Positions 43,352 to 52,147 of a stretch of 64,000 bases of DNA are shown here, piece after piece. The first letter of the stretch is position 1, and every line of letters begins with the position of its first letter. Source of the stretch: Bacteroidota bacterium (lineage in GTDB: Bacteria; Bacteroidota; Bacteroidia; Sphingobacteriales; Sphingobacteriaceae). The stretch spans positions 89,077 through 153,076 of the forward strand of contig JAEYZM010000012.1 of assembly GCA_023427985.1 (NCBI GenBank), read 5' to 3'. The position numbers and the translations under genes are program-made. The notes below the pieces were generated by a model, which was not told the DNA's origin, ran no database searches, and saw nothing but the letters and a program-made list of their open reading frames with translations.

Positions 43352-45757
43352 ATGAAACACATTTACATGTTATTCGTCTTTATTGTCGTATGTATCAATA
43401 GCAATGCGCAGACAATTCATATTACAGATAAAGAGAATAATCAAGATTTAGAAATGGTTTACTTACTTAGTAAGAAACCAGATGCTGTAGCCATCACCAA
43501 TTCAAATGGCAAGGCGAATATTAATGCATTTCAAAATGCGACAAAAATTGAGATTAGATGTTTGGGATATAAGCGTCTAGACATTAGCTACTCAGAATTG
43601 GTGAAAATAAATTTTAAAATTTCCTTAGAGCCTAGTAATATCTCAATGGACGAGATTGTTGTTTCTGGCAGTAAATGGAATCAAGAAGAAAAAGATATCG
43701 TTTCCAAAATTACCAGTATCAGCACAAATGAAATCCGATTACAGAATCCACAAACAGCAGCAGATTTATTAAACGTTTCTGGAAAAGTATATATTCAAAA
43801 AAGTCAACAAGGTGGCGGAAGCCCAATGATTAGGGGCTTTTCAACGAACCGACTTTTGTATGTTGTTGATGGGGTAAGAATGAACACTGCCATTTTTCGC
43901 TCTGGTAATATTCAAAATGTGATATCATTAGATCCTTTTGCAATAGAGAGAACGGAAGTAATGTTTGGTCCGGGTTCTGCAATCTATGGATCCGATGCAA
44001 TTGGTGGTGTGATGAGTTTTCAAACCTTGAGTCCCCAGTTATCATTAGACGATAAGCCTTTTATTAAAGGTAGAGCTTTGAGCAGATACTCTTCTGCGAA
44101 TGAAGAAAAAACATATCACTTCGATGTCAATTTAGGTTTTAAAAAATGGGCTATCTTAAGTAGTTTTAGTAGTAATGACTTTGGCGATTTAAGAATGGGT
44201 AGTCATGGACCTGATGAGTACTTGCGCCCATTCTACGTGCAAAGAGTAGATACCTTGGATGTACAAATTCGAAATGAAGATCCATTGGTTCAAAAACCAA
44301 CAGCTTATTCTCAAATGAATTTGATGCAAAAAATAAAATATACAGCGAATGAATTTTTGAGTATAGATTATGGATTTCATTATTCCACTACATCGAGCTA
44401 CAGCAGATACGACCGACATATTAGATATAAAAATGGGAATGCTCGATATGGAGAATGGGACTATGGTCCTCAAGTTTGGATGATGAATCAGTTAAGTATT
44501 AATTATAGTAAATCAACTATTTTATTTAACGAATTATCTATAAGACTAGCGCATCAGAAATTTGAAGAAAGTAGAATTAATAGGGATATTAATGACCCAA
44601 TAAGATATATACGTTCAGAAAATGTAGATGCATTATCCTTAAATTTAGACTTCAAGAAATCACTTAATGAAAAGAACCGCTTGTTTTACGGGCTTGAATT
44701 TGTTAACAATGATGTAAATTCAAGTGGCATAGATGAAAACATTAATACATCTACACGTGTACTAGGTCCAAGTAGATATCCGAATTCAACTTGGCAAACA
44801 ATTGCAGGATATTTAAGTCTTCACACCGACTTGAGTGATAAACTACATATGCAAACTTCCTTGCGATATAGTCAATTTATGATTGATGCGAACTTCGATA
44901 CGAGTTTTTATAAATTCCCCTTCGTAAATGTGAATTTAAATAAATCGGCAATCACCGGATCTATAGGATTAAAATACACTGCTAATTCTAATACCGCCGT
45001 TTATACAAATTTTGCGACAGGGTTTAGAGCACCGAATATAGATGATTTAGGAAAGGTATTCGATTCTGCACCTGGAGCTGTAACAGTGCCGAATCCAAAC
45101 TTAAATGCCGAATATGTTTACAATGCTGAAATTGGTTTCGTAAAAGTGTTGGCCCAACAATTAAAAATAGATGCCGCTATTTATTATACCTTATTGGATA
45201 ATGCTATGGTGCGTAGAAATTTTTTATTTAATGGCGCCGATAGTATTGTTTACGATGGTACTTTAAGCAAAGTTGAAGCCATTCAGAATGCTGCAAAAAC
45301 AGAAATATACGGGATTCAATTTGGATTAGAATGGAAGTTCGCTCGATATTGGTCATTAGGTTCGGATATAAATTATCAAAAAGGAGAAGAAGAATTAGAC
45401 AATGGAACTATTAGTCCATCCCGACATGCTGCTCCAATGTTTGGAAATACAAAGTTGATGTTCAAATCGAATAACATAAGTTTACAATTGTATAGTATCT
45501 ATAATGCTGAAGTCAGTTATGCTAAATTACCAGATGAAGAAAGAGGCAAACCTGAAATATATGCTAAAGATGCGCAAGGTCAACCCTACGCTCCTTCATG
45601 GTATACGCTAAATTTCAAATGTCAATATCAATTGAACAAACAGTTTAACGTAAGCGCAGGGATTGAAAACATAAGTGACCAAAGATATAGACCATACTCT
45701 TCTGGAATTGTAGCCCCAGGTAGAAATTTCATTCTTTCATTGGAAGGTAAGTTCTAA
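43352..45757 (+). CDS. TonB-dependent receptor (heme/siderophore type) with CarboxypepD-like N-terminus
   Basis: The 801-residue protein has a signal peptide (IYMLFVFIVVCINSNAQ), a ~85-residue CarboxypepD-regulatory-like domain (ITDKENNQDLEMVYLLSKKPDA), the plug (TAADLLNVSGKVYIQKSQQGGGSPMIRGF, VDGVRMNTAIFRSG, VMFGPGSAIYGSDAIGGV) and a beta-barrel with FATGFRAPNIDDLG and a C-terminal FILSLEGKF. The GSPMIRGF and FRAPNIDDLG patterns recall heme or hemoglobin receptors. Probably co-transcribed with the small membrane protein 54 bp upstream. Confidence 0.93.
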   Translation: MKHIYMLFVFIVVCINSNAQTIHITDKENNQDLEMVYLLSKKPDAVAITNSNGKANINAFQNATKIEIRCLGYKRLDISYSELVKINFKISLEPSNISMDEIVVSGSKWNQEEKDIVSKITSISTNEIRLQNPQTAADLLNVSGKVYIQKSQQGGGSPMIRGFSTNRLLYVVDGVRMNTAIFRSGNIQNVISLDPFAIERTEVMFGPGSAIYGSDAIGGVMSFQTLSPQLSLDDKPFIKGRALSRYSSANEEKTYHFDVNLGFKKWAILSSFSSNDFGDLRMGSHGPDEYLRPFYVQRVDTLDVQIRNEDPLVQKPTAYSQMNLMQKIKYTANEFLSIDYGFHYSTTSSYSRYDRHIRYKNGNARYGEWDYGPQVWMMNQLSINYSKSTILFNELSIRLAHQKFEESRINRDINDPIRYIRSENVDALSLNLDFKKSLNEKNRLFYGLEFVNNDVNSSGIDENINTSTRVLGPSRYPNSTWQTIAGYLSLHTDLSDKLHMQTSLRYSQFMIDANFDTSFYKFPFVNVNLNKSAITGSIGLKYTANSNTAVYTNFATGFRAPNIDDLGKVFDSAPGAVTVPNPNLNAEYVYNAEIGFVKVLAQQLKIDAAIYYTLLDNAMVRRNFLFNGADSIVYDGTLSKVEAIQNAAKTEIYGIQFGLEWKFARYWSLGSDINYQKGEEELDNGTISPSRHAAPMFGNTKLMFKSNNISLQLYSIYNAEVSYAKLPDEERGKPEIYAKDAQGQPYAPSWYTLNFKCQYQLNKQFNVSAGIENISDQRYRPYSSGIVAPGRNFILSLEGKF

Positions 45758-45818
45758 AAAATACATAAACAAAAGTTATGAAACATATATAAAGTATTAA
45801 TAAAAATTTATGAATTAC

Positions 45819-45854
45819 ATCCATGACATTTGTATAAAAATAAATGTCATGGAT
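45819..45854 (+). promoter_or_regulatory. Perfect inverted repeat covering the start codon of the next gene
   Basis: ATCCATGACATTT (45819-45831) and AAATGTCATGGAT (45842-45854) are perfect 13-bp arms with a 10-nt spacer. The ATG at 45849 is inside the 3' arm. In RNA this is a strong hairpin burying the start; in DNA it could be an operator. Confidence 0.6.
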
Positions 45855-46136
45855 ACTACAAAAGAAAAATTAGAACAAGTCGAATTAATTCGTGGAACTT
45901 TTAGCTCAGATGAAGCAAAAGAAATTCTTATGAATTTAATTAACAGTAAAATCAATTTCCATGAAGTAAAATCATTTAGTAAGATGATTCGAATGGGAAT
46001 TCCAGAAGATCAATCGCTTCAAAGAATTGATGAACTAAAAGCAAGTAGAGAAAAAATCTTAGAATACCTCAATTCCTTATCGAGTAGCGAAGAGATCAAT
46101 CTAAAATCGACAATAGAAATCACATTAAAAAAATAA
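45849..46136 (+). CDS. Small hypothetical protein (Bacteroidota family)
   Basis: The start at 45849 gives a 95-residue protein (MDTTKEKLEQVELIRGTF...); an upstream ATG at 45810 would place the inverted repeat inside the coding region. The sequence is helical and charged: SSDEAKEILMNLINSKINFHEVKSFSKMIRMGIPED, then a helix-rich tail with LKSTIEITLKK. Proteins of this pattern occur in other Bacteroidota without function. It is 17 bp ahead of the GreA-like gene, likely an operon. Confidence 0.7.
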   Translation: MDTTKEKLEQVELIRGTFSSDEAKEILMNLINSKINFHEVKSFSKMIRMGIPEDQSLQRIDELKASREKILEYLNSLSSSEEINLKSTIEITLKK

Positions 46137-46152
46137 ATGTATATCTTCGATA

Positions 46153-46620
46153 ATGCATTTACAAAATGATTTAAATCTTAAGAAAAATCTAGTAGTATAC
46201 ATTTCCAATCTCATACAACATAGAATCTCTGAAATCAAATCTGAAATAAACGATGCAAATGAATCTAAAAAAAATGAAAGTAAGAGCAGCGCAGGCGATA
46301 AATATGAGACAAGTAGAGAAATGATACAACAGACATTAAATAATCTCGAAACTCAATTAAAAAAATACGAACTATTACTACAAGATTGTAAACAAATTAA
46401 TTCTAATAAAAATTATTCTAAAATTGAAAATGGTTGCTTAGTAAAAACCAATGAGTATGTATTCTTCATAGGTATACCTTTAGGCAAAATAGAATTTGAG
46501 AACACAAGTTATTATGCCATTTCATTGGACTCCCCTATTGGGAATGCATTGAAAAATAAAAAAGCAAAGGATAGTTTCACCTTCTTAAATAAATCAATTG
46601 AGATTTTAATGATTGTATAA
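46153..46620 (+). CDS. GreA/GreB C-terminal-domain-like protein
   Basis: The 155-residue protein has an N-terminal helical region with AGDKYETSREMIQQTLNNLETQLKKYELLL (coiled coil) and a C-terminal beta domain with GCLVKTNEYVFFIGIPLGKIE and YAISLDSPIGNALKNKKAKDSF, which resembles the GreA C-terminal fold (ISxxSPLGxALxGKxxGD). Related proteins are sometimes labelled 3-oxoacyl-ACP synthase, which is inconsistent with the size. It lacks the acidic Gre coiled-coil tip as far as can be seen. RNA polymerase binding is plausible. Confidence 0.68.
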   Translation: MHLQNDLNLKKNLVVYISNLIQHRISEIKSEINDANESKKNESKSSAGDKYETSREMIQQTLNNLETQLKKYELLLQDCKQINSNKNYSKIENGCLVKTNEYVFFIGIPLGKIEFENTSYYAISLDSPIGNALKNKKAKDSFTFLNKSIEILMIV

Positions 46621-46638
46621 TTTCATTTAAATATTCAG

Positions 46639-46670
46639 AAAAAAAACAAGCCCTCTGTAAGAGGGCTTGT
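46639..46670. terminator. Bidirectional terminator between the GreA-like gene and recA
   Basis: The 11-bp stem ACAAGCCCTCT (46646-46656) pairs with AGAGGGCTTGT (46660-46670), with a 3-nt loop. The A tract on the left (46639-46646) acts as a T tract for the recA transcript on the minus strand. Confidence 0.94.
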
Positions 46671-46704
46671 AAAACATAAAACATGAAATCCGACAATATA
46701 AGAA

Positions 46705-47724
46705 TTATTCTTCTGCCTTCTCCTCCAATAAATCTGCAGTAACCACAGCTTTAATCTTCATCTCTAACTCTTCCATCAATTCGGGATTATCTTCAATGAG
46801 TTGCTTTACAGCATCTCTACCTTGTCCTAATTTCGTGTCGCCATAACTAAACCAAGAACCTGACTTTTTAATAATTTCATAATCAACCCCTAAGTCAACT
46901 ATCTCGCCCGATTTAGAAATTCCTTTTCCATACATCACATCAAATTCAGCGATACGGAATGGAGGTGCAACCTTGTTCTTAACAATTTTAACTTTAACAC
47001 GATTTCCTGATACCTCTTCTGAATCTTTAATCTGTCCGGTTCTTCTAATGTCTAATCGCACCGATGCATAAAACTTCAATGCATTTCCACCAGTAGTCGT
47101 CTCTGGATTCCCAAACATTACCCCAATTTTCTCTCTCAATTGGTTAATGAAAATACAACAAGCACCAGTTTTATTAATAGTACCAGTTAACTTTCTTAAA
47201 GCTTGAGACATTAATCTTGCTTGCAATCCCATCTTCGAATCGCCCATCTCCCCCTCTATCTCACCTTTTGGTACCAATGCTGCCACTGAATCGATCACTA
47301 TAATATCAATTGCACCCGATCGAATTAAATTATCGGCAATCTCTAATGCTTGCTCCCCATTATCAGGTTGCGATATCAATAAATTCTCAACATCAACACC
47401 TAATTTCTTTGCGTAAAATTTATCAAAAGCATGTTCCGCATCTATAAAAGCTGCAATTCCACCCTTTTTCTGAGCCTCTGCAATTGCATGAATTGCAAGT
47501 GTTGTTTTACCTGATGATTCTGGACCATATATTTCCACAATCCTACCTTTAGGTAAACCACCAATGCCCAATGCAATATCTAAGCCCAACGAGCCTGTTG
47601 AAATTGCCTCTATTTGTTCAATTGGATTATCACCCAATTTCATAATGGTACCCTTACCATATGTTTTTTCTAATTTATCAAGCGTTAACTGTAATGCTTT
47701 TAATTTTTCTTTTGCGTCTGCCAT
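46705..47724 (-). CDS. recA: Recombinase RecA
   Basis: The 339-residue recombinase forms ATP-dependent filaments on single-stranded DNA for homologous recombination and SOS induction. Walker A GPESSGKTT at residues 67-75, Walker B IIVIDSVAALVPK, and LMSQALRKLTGTINKTGACCIFINQLREKIGVMFGNPETTTGGNALKFYAS (loops L1 and L2) are intact. No intein. It ends at the bidirectional terminator. No clear LexA-box was recognised upstream; many Bacteroidota lack the E. coli type. Confidence 0.98.
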   Translation of the reverse strand: MADAKEKLKALQLTLDKLEKTYGKGTIMKLGDNPIEQIEAISTGSLGLDIALGIGGLPKGRIVEIYGPESSGKTTLAIHAIAEAQKKGGIAAFIDAEHAFDKFYAKKLGVDVENLLISQPDNGEQALEIADNLIRSGAIDIIVIDSVAALVPKGEIEGEMGDSKMGLQARLMSQALRKLTGTINKTGACCIFINQLREKIGVMFGNPETTTGGNALKFYASVRLDIRRTGQIKDSEEVSGNRVKVKIVKNKVAPPFRIAEFDVMYGKGISKSGEIVDLGVDYEIIKKSGSWFSYGDTKLGQGRDAVKQLIEDNPELMEELEMKIKAVVTADLLEEKAEE

Positions 47725-47941
47725 AACAAAATGTTCTAAAGATTTCTAATTTTTGCTAAAAATAATAGCATTTTTTTAGTAATCAAAAATATTTTATCAA
47801 CATTCCATAAATAGTTGATAATCAATAATATAATTTGATAATAAAAATGGCTAATTAAATTTTCAATACAAATTTGCTAAATTTTTAAGCTAGAAACAAC
47901 TGCAAGAATGCAGGTTTATTTATTAAGGATGAAATGTACAA

Positions 47942-49471
47942 CTAGCGATCTCTTAGCTCAAACAATTTATTAGACACATTTTTAATAATATGATCCAATT
48001 GTTCTGCCGACAATTTCAATAGTTCATGATATTCATTTAATTGTTTATCAGTAATATTCAAACCATCTACCAACTCCATTAATCCCAAAATTCTAGCCAA
48101 TGGCGCTCTTGTTAAATGCGATTGCATCCAAGAAATTTCTTTAAATGCTTTGTTCTGATTTTCAATTATTTTAAATCGATGTATTTGCTCCGTAATGTCA
48201 TTGGCCATGATAATCTTAGCCGGTCTGTTATTATAAAGAATTGGAGCACTATGCACTTCTACCAATTTAATTTTCTTTGATTTTGTGTAATGCCTAAACA
48301 CGCCGGGCGCCCATAACTGATTAATCTTTAATGATTCTTTTAAAGTATTTTCCAATTGCTCCACATCTTCCGGTGGTCTTATATCTTTAATGGTAAGATT
48401 CAAAAATTCTTCCCTATTGTATCCATAACTTTTTAATCCCGCCTCGTTTACATCGACAATTTGCAAGGTCAAAGTATCAAACACAAACATTGGTTGTGGA
48501 CTCATCTGAAATAAATCGCTGTATCTCTTTTCTGAAACACGCAAAGCATTAACCAGTTCCATCACCGCCAATTCATTTTCCTTTTTCTCAGTTACATCGG
48601 TATGTGTCCCAAACATCTTCAAGGGCTTTCCATCATCCGACCACTCTACAACTTTTCCTCGATCCAATATCCAACGCCAAGAACCGTTCTTATGTCTCAT
48701 GCGACATTCGATATGATAAAACTCAATTTCTTTTCTGAAACATTTATCCAAATGTTCGTTAATGTTTTTCATATCCTCTTCTCTCACCAATCGCTCCCAA
48801 GTCTCAATTGTTAATGGCTTTAATTCATCTAATGTATACCCCAACATGGATGCCCAACGCTCGTTATATATTGTTTCATTACTCAACACATCCCATTCCC
48901 ATGCACCTACGTTCGATGCTTCCAAAATATTTTTAAATCGACTCCCCTCTACTTTTAAATTAAACTTACTTTGGGCCAATTCCTTAATATTCTTTTTTGA
49001 TTCCAACAACAATACTACTTGCTTTGAAAGAATCTCTAAACTCCTTTTTTGTTCATCATTCCACTTACGCGGAACCTCATCCAACACACATACTGTGCCT
49101 AATGCTATACCCTCTGGTGAAATAATAGGGCATCCTATATATGATCTTAAGTGTGGCGAATGCGCTACTAATGGATGTGTAGTAAATCGAGCATCTAATA
49201 ATGTATCTTCTACTTCCAAAATTTCATTGGGTGAATGTATCGCCTCTAAACAAAATGAATTTTGTAAATCATTATGGGTTAAATCTGTGCCGATGTGTGA
49301 CTTAAAATAAACTGCATCTGAATCGACAAAAGATATGATCGCTATCGGACTTTCACAAATGGTTCCAGCCAATCGAGCCAAACCATCGTACTCGTCTTCA
49401 ATTTTAGAATATTCAATATCGTATTGTAATAGCTTATTTATTCGTGCTTGTGTTTGTAATTCTGAATTCAT
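47942..49471 (-). CDS. GAF-PAS-PAS sensor with histidine-kinase dimerisation helix but no ATPase domain
   Basis: The 509-residue protein has GAF (about 20-165; SPIAIISFVD..., PIISPEGIALGTVCVLD), PAS fold-3 (about 175-300; NVGAWEWDV..., HKNGSWRWILDRGKVV), PAS (about 315-435; RYSDLFQMSPQPMFVFD) and a helical end with EISWMQSHLTRAPLARILGLMELV, i.e. the H-box of a DHp domain. It then stops; the HATPase_c N, G1, F and G2 boxes are absent. Either it is a natural sensor subunit or a truncated kinase. It is alone in the transcript, in a minus-strand block. Confidence 0.85.
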   Translation of the reverse strand: MNSELQTQARINKLLQYDIEYSKIEDEYDGLARLAGTICESPIAIISFVDSDAVYFKSHIGTDLTHNDLQNSFCLEAIHSPNEILEVEDTLLDARFTTHPLVAHSPHLRSYIGCPIISPEGIALGTVCVLDEVPRKWNDEQKRSLEILSKQVVLLLESKKNIKELAQSKFNLKVEGSRFKNILEASNVGAWEWDVLSNETIYNERWASMLGYTLDELKPLTIETWERLVREEDMKNINEHLDKCFRKEIEFYHIECRMRHKNGSWRWILDRGKVVEWSDDGKPLKMFGTHTDVTEKKENELAVMELVNALRVSEKRYSDLFQMSPQPMFVFDTLTLQIVDVNEAGLKSYGYNREEFLNLTIKDIRPPEDVEQLENTLKESLKINQLWAPGVFRHYTKSKKIKLVEVHSAPILYNNRPAKIIMANDITEQIHRFKIIENQNKAFKEISWMQSHLTRAPLARILGLMELVDGLNITDKQLNEYHELLKLSAEQLDHIIKNVSNKLFELRDR

Positions 49472-49581
49472 GGATTAACTACTACAATCATCATAAAAAT
49501 TCAAAATACAAATTTTATACAAGTACTGAACGTAAATTTGTCAGTATAAAGAAAGTTTTTAACTATTACTCTGATAATGAA

Positions 49582-50178
49582 TTAAATAGTTTTGCGATTT
49601 TTATTCAATCGAAATGTAAGATTTATGCGAGCATCTTTTATTCGCAATTGCTTAGGCAAGGCATGCAACCAATGCTCCTGGATATCCGATTTCATTAACA
49701 ACAAACTCCCATGTTCCAAATCAACACTAAATTTATCACCAGTAATCTTATGCTTAAAATCAAATCGCCTCGTAGTACCCAAACTCAAGGATGCAATACA
49801 CGAATGATGTACAATTTCTTTCTCATCGTCGCTGTGCCAACCCATACCTTCTGATCCATCATGATATAAATTCAAAAGACATGCATTGAAATTTTCTTCT
49901 GAAAAACTTTCAATATTTTCTTTCAACGCAATTAATTCTTTTGTGAATTTCTTCGAATGTTTCATCACGCCCGAGTATGTATAACTCAAAGCTTCAGAAG
50001 CGTACCATGCTACCTTGCGTTTTGTTTCAAATATTTTACCAAATAGCTTTACAACATCATGCTCCCATTCAATTGTCCGATGCAATTCATCGAAATAAAA
50101 ATCTGCAACGCTAGCACTTAAGAAATTTGGGTAATAATACAATTCACCATCTACCGGCAGCAAATTAATATTTTTCAT
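49582..50178 (-). CDS. alkB: AlkB-family alpha-ketoglutarate-dependent dioxygenase
   Basis: The 198-residue non-heme iron enzyme oxidatively demethylates 1-methyladenine and 3-methylcytosine in DNA or RNA. The iron facial triad is seen as GWHSDDEKEIV (His and Asp) and HWLHALPK (His), with the 2-oxoglutarate Arg in ARINLTFRLN. N-terminal recognition lid is present. It overlaps the lysR gene by 14 bases, so the two are probably co-transcribed. Confidence 0.94.
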   Translation of the reverse strand: MKNINLLPVDGELYYYPNFLSASVADFYFDELHRTIEWEHDVVKLFGKIFETKRKVAWYASEALSYTYSGVMKHSKKFTKELIALKENIESFSEENFNACLLNLYHDGSEGMGWHSDDEKEIVHHSCIASLSLGTTRRFDFKHKITGDKFSVDLEHGSLLLMKSDIQEHWLHALPKQLRIKDARINLTFRLNKNRKTI

Positions 50179-51085
50179 ACCATGAGAATTCTTTTTCTAC
50201 GATATCCGATTTATTTTTTCTCAAATGATCTAAAAATGCTTGAGCTGTTGGCGAGAACTTTTTATTCTTCAACCACACCAAACTCCAAGTCGACTCAATT
50301 GGAAATCCTTTAACATCTATTATGTCGATGCTACCATTTTGTAACTCATTCCGCAATCCAATCAATGGCATAATCGAATAACCCAATCCCGCCATCACTG
50401 CTTGCTTCACGGCTTCATTACTTGTCAATTCCATTTTTTTACGAACCATTATATTCTGCTTATCTAAATATCGCTCCATGGTTTGACGCGTTCCCGAACC
50501 CTGCTCTCTAAAAATTAATGGTAAATCTTTGATATCGTTTTTACTCGCTTTATGTATATGCGGATATTTATGAGATGCAACTAAATACAACTTGTTCTTC
50601 ATCAAATCGAGTTTCTCAATCATTATATTTTCTGGCAAAACAGAAACCAATGCAAAATCAATTTCATTGTTCTCTAAGCTTTCTACAACTTTCGATTTAT
50701 TGGTAACATCCATTACTAAATCAATGCCATCATTGCTTAATAAAAAGTCTGATAAAAAATAAGGCATCACATACTTGCCTGTTGACACCACCGACAATTT
50801 TAATCTTCCACTCAATTGTCCTTTAAATGCCATGGTCTTGTAGTTAATGGCATTAACCTCATTTAAAATATTCTCTGCGGCCTTAGCAATTTCTTTCCCG
50901 AAATCTGTAACAAATAATTTCCGACCCACTACCTCTGTTAATGGAACCTCAAATTGATCTTGAAAATTTTTCAATTGAATGGAAACCGCAGGCTGTGTCA
51001 AATGCAATTCCTCTGCTGCTTTCGTGATACTCTTTGTCTGAGTTATTTTTAAAAATACCTGTAACTGATGAAGTGTGTAATTCAT
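50165..51085 (-). CDS. LysR-family transcriptional regulator (CbbR/CmpR-like)
   Basis: The 306-residue regulator has an N-terminal helix-turn-helix (QVFLKITQTKSITKAAEELHLTQPAVSIQLKNFQ) and a C-terminal periplasmic-binding-like effector domain (about residues 90-300). It resembles CbbR/CmpR regulators. It diverges from the SbtA-like gene across 85 bp, the classical layout for control of an adjacent target. alkB shares its transcript. Confidence 0.93.
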   Translation of the reverse strand: MNYTLHQLQVFLKITQTKSITKAAEELHLTQPAVSIQLKNFQDQFEVPLTEVVGRKLFVTDFGKEIAKAAENILNEVNAINYKTMAFKGQLSGRLKLSVVSTGKYVMPYFLSDFLLSNDGIDLVMDVTNKSKVVESLENNEIDFALVSVLPENIMIEKLDLMKNKLYLVASHKYPHIHKASKNDIKDLPLIFREQGSGTRQTMERYLDKQNIMVRKKMELTSNEAVKQAVMAGLGYSIMPLIGLRNELQNGSIDIIDVKGFPIESTWSLVWLKNKKFSPTAQAFLDHLRKNKSDIVEKEFSWYEKY

Positions 51086-51170
51086 AAAATATTTTTATTT
51101 ATAACATTACAAATATAAATATTGTTTTATAATTATTAATTAAGATAATTGCTGCAGAAAAAAATTCAAT
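51086..51170. promoter_or_regulatory. lysR-sbtA divergent regulatory region
   Basis: The 85-bp AT-rich gap contains TTATAACATTACAAATATAAATATTGT...TTTTATAA spacing. TTATAA elements about 20 bases apart flank an ATATAAATAT core, giving possible LysR-type T-N11-A sites. Both promoters must lie here, but the boxes are not unambiguous. Confidence 0.4.
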
Positions 51171-52124
51171 ATGGACTTCAGCCTACTCCTCGAAAACCTA
51201 CGAAACCCTGCTTTATTATTTTTCATATTAGGAATTTTTGCAGTCCGACTCAAATCGGATTTAGAAATCCCACAAAACAGCAGCAAATTTATTTCTCTGT
51301 ACTTATTATTCTCCATTGGATTCAAAGGCGGACAAGAATTAGCACACAGCTCATGGAACACCGAAATCTTATGGGCCATGTGCATTGGATTAGCTGCCGC
51401 ATCCATCATCCCCTTTTACACCTTCTTCCTACTCAAACGAAAATTCAATATTTACGATTCTGCCGCCATCGCCGCTGCCTATGGCTCAGTTAGTGCAGTA
51501 ACATTTGTCACCGGTATAAGTTTTTTAGAAATGCAGTCGGCACACATGGATGGTCACATGATTGCAGTAATGGCCATGATGGAAGCACCCGCAATCATAA
51601 TAGGAGTTTTACTTCTCAATGCTTGTTCGAAAGAAAAAAACGTTGCCATCCCGAGTATCGTCAAGCATTCCTTCAGTAACGGTAGTGTACTACTCATCAT
51701 CGGAAGTTTAATCATTGGATTCATCAGCTCCGATAAATTGGCAAACGAAATCAAACCCTTCACGACCGACATTTTCAAAGGTTTCCTCGCCATCTTCTTA
51801 CTCGATATGGGAATTGTAAGCGGCAGAAAATTAAACGATTTCTTAAAACAAGGTTTTTTCAATGTGGCCTTCGGCATCATCATCCCATTGATCAATGGTA
51901 TAGCAGTGGCATTCATCAGCAAGCAATTCATAAGCTCAGACGCCAATTGTTTTATACTCGCCGTACTCGCTGCAAGCGCCTCTTACATTGCCGTTCCAGC
52001 CGCCATGCGTATTGTTGCACCCAAAGCCAACCCAGGAATTTTCCTACCGATGGCATTGGCCGTTACCTTCCCTTTCAACATCACCATAGGCATGCCCATC
52101 TATTACCTGATCGTGCAATTGTAA
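51171..52124 (+). CDS. SbtA-type sodium-dependent bicarbonate transporter
   Basis: The 317-residue membrane protein has about ten helices in two inverted halves and carries SbtA signatures: NPALLFFILGIFAVRLKSDLEIP near the N-terminus, GFKGGQELA, AAYGSVSAVTFVTG and the mirrored AVLAASASYIAVPAAMRIVAPKANPGIF. The family imports bicarbonate with sodium. It has no SbtB-like PII gene beside it. Control by the divergent LysR protein is probable. Confidence 0.9.
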   Translation: MDFSLLLENLRNPALLFFILGIFAVRLKSDLEIPQNSSKFISLYLLFSIGFKGGQELAHSSWNTEILWAMCIGLAAASIIPFYTFFLLKRKFNIYDSAAIAAAYGSVSAVTFVTGISFLEMQSAHMDGHMIAVMAMMEAPAIIIGVLLLNACSKEKNVAIPSIVKHSFSNGSVLLIIGSLIIGFISSDKLANEIKPFTTDIFKGFLAIFLLDMGIVSGRKLNDFLKQGFFNVAFGIIIPLINGIAVAFISKQFISSDANCFILAVLAASASYIAVPAAMRIVAPKANPGIFLPMALAVTFPFNITIGMPIYYLIVQL

Positions 52125-52147
52125 TGCTTACACATCGGCATTCGTAT

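Noticed and set aside
48762..49310. A 182-codon open frame on the plus strand
   Set aside because: It lies wholly antisense to the GAF-PAS-PAS gene, whose domains are clear; composition is Cys/Ser/Asn-rich with no motif. It is a shadow frame.
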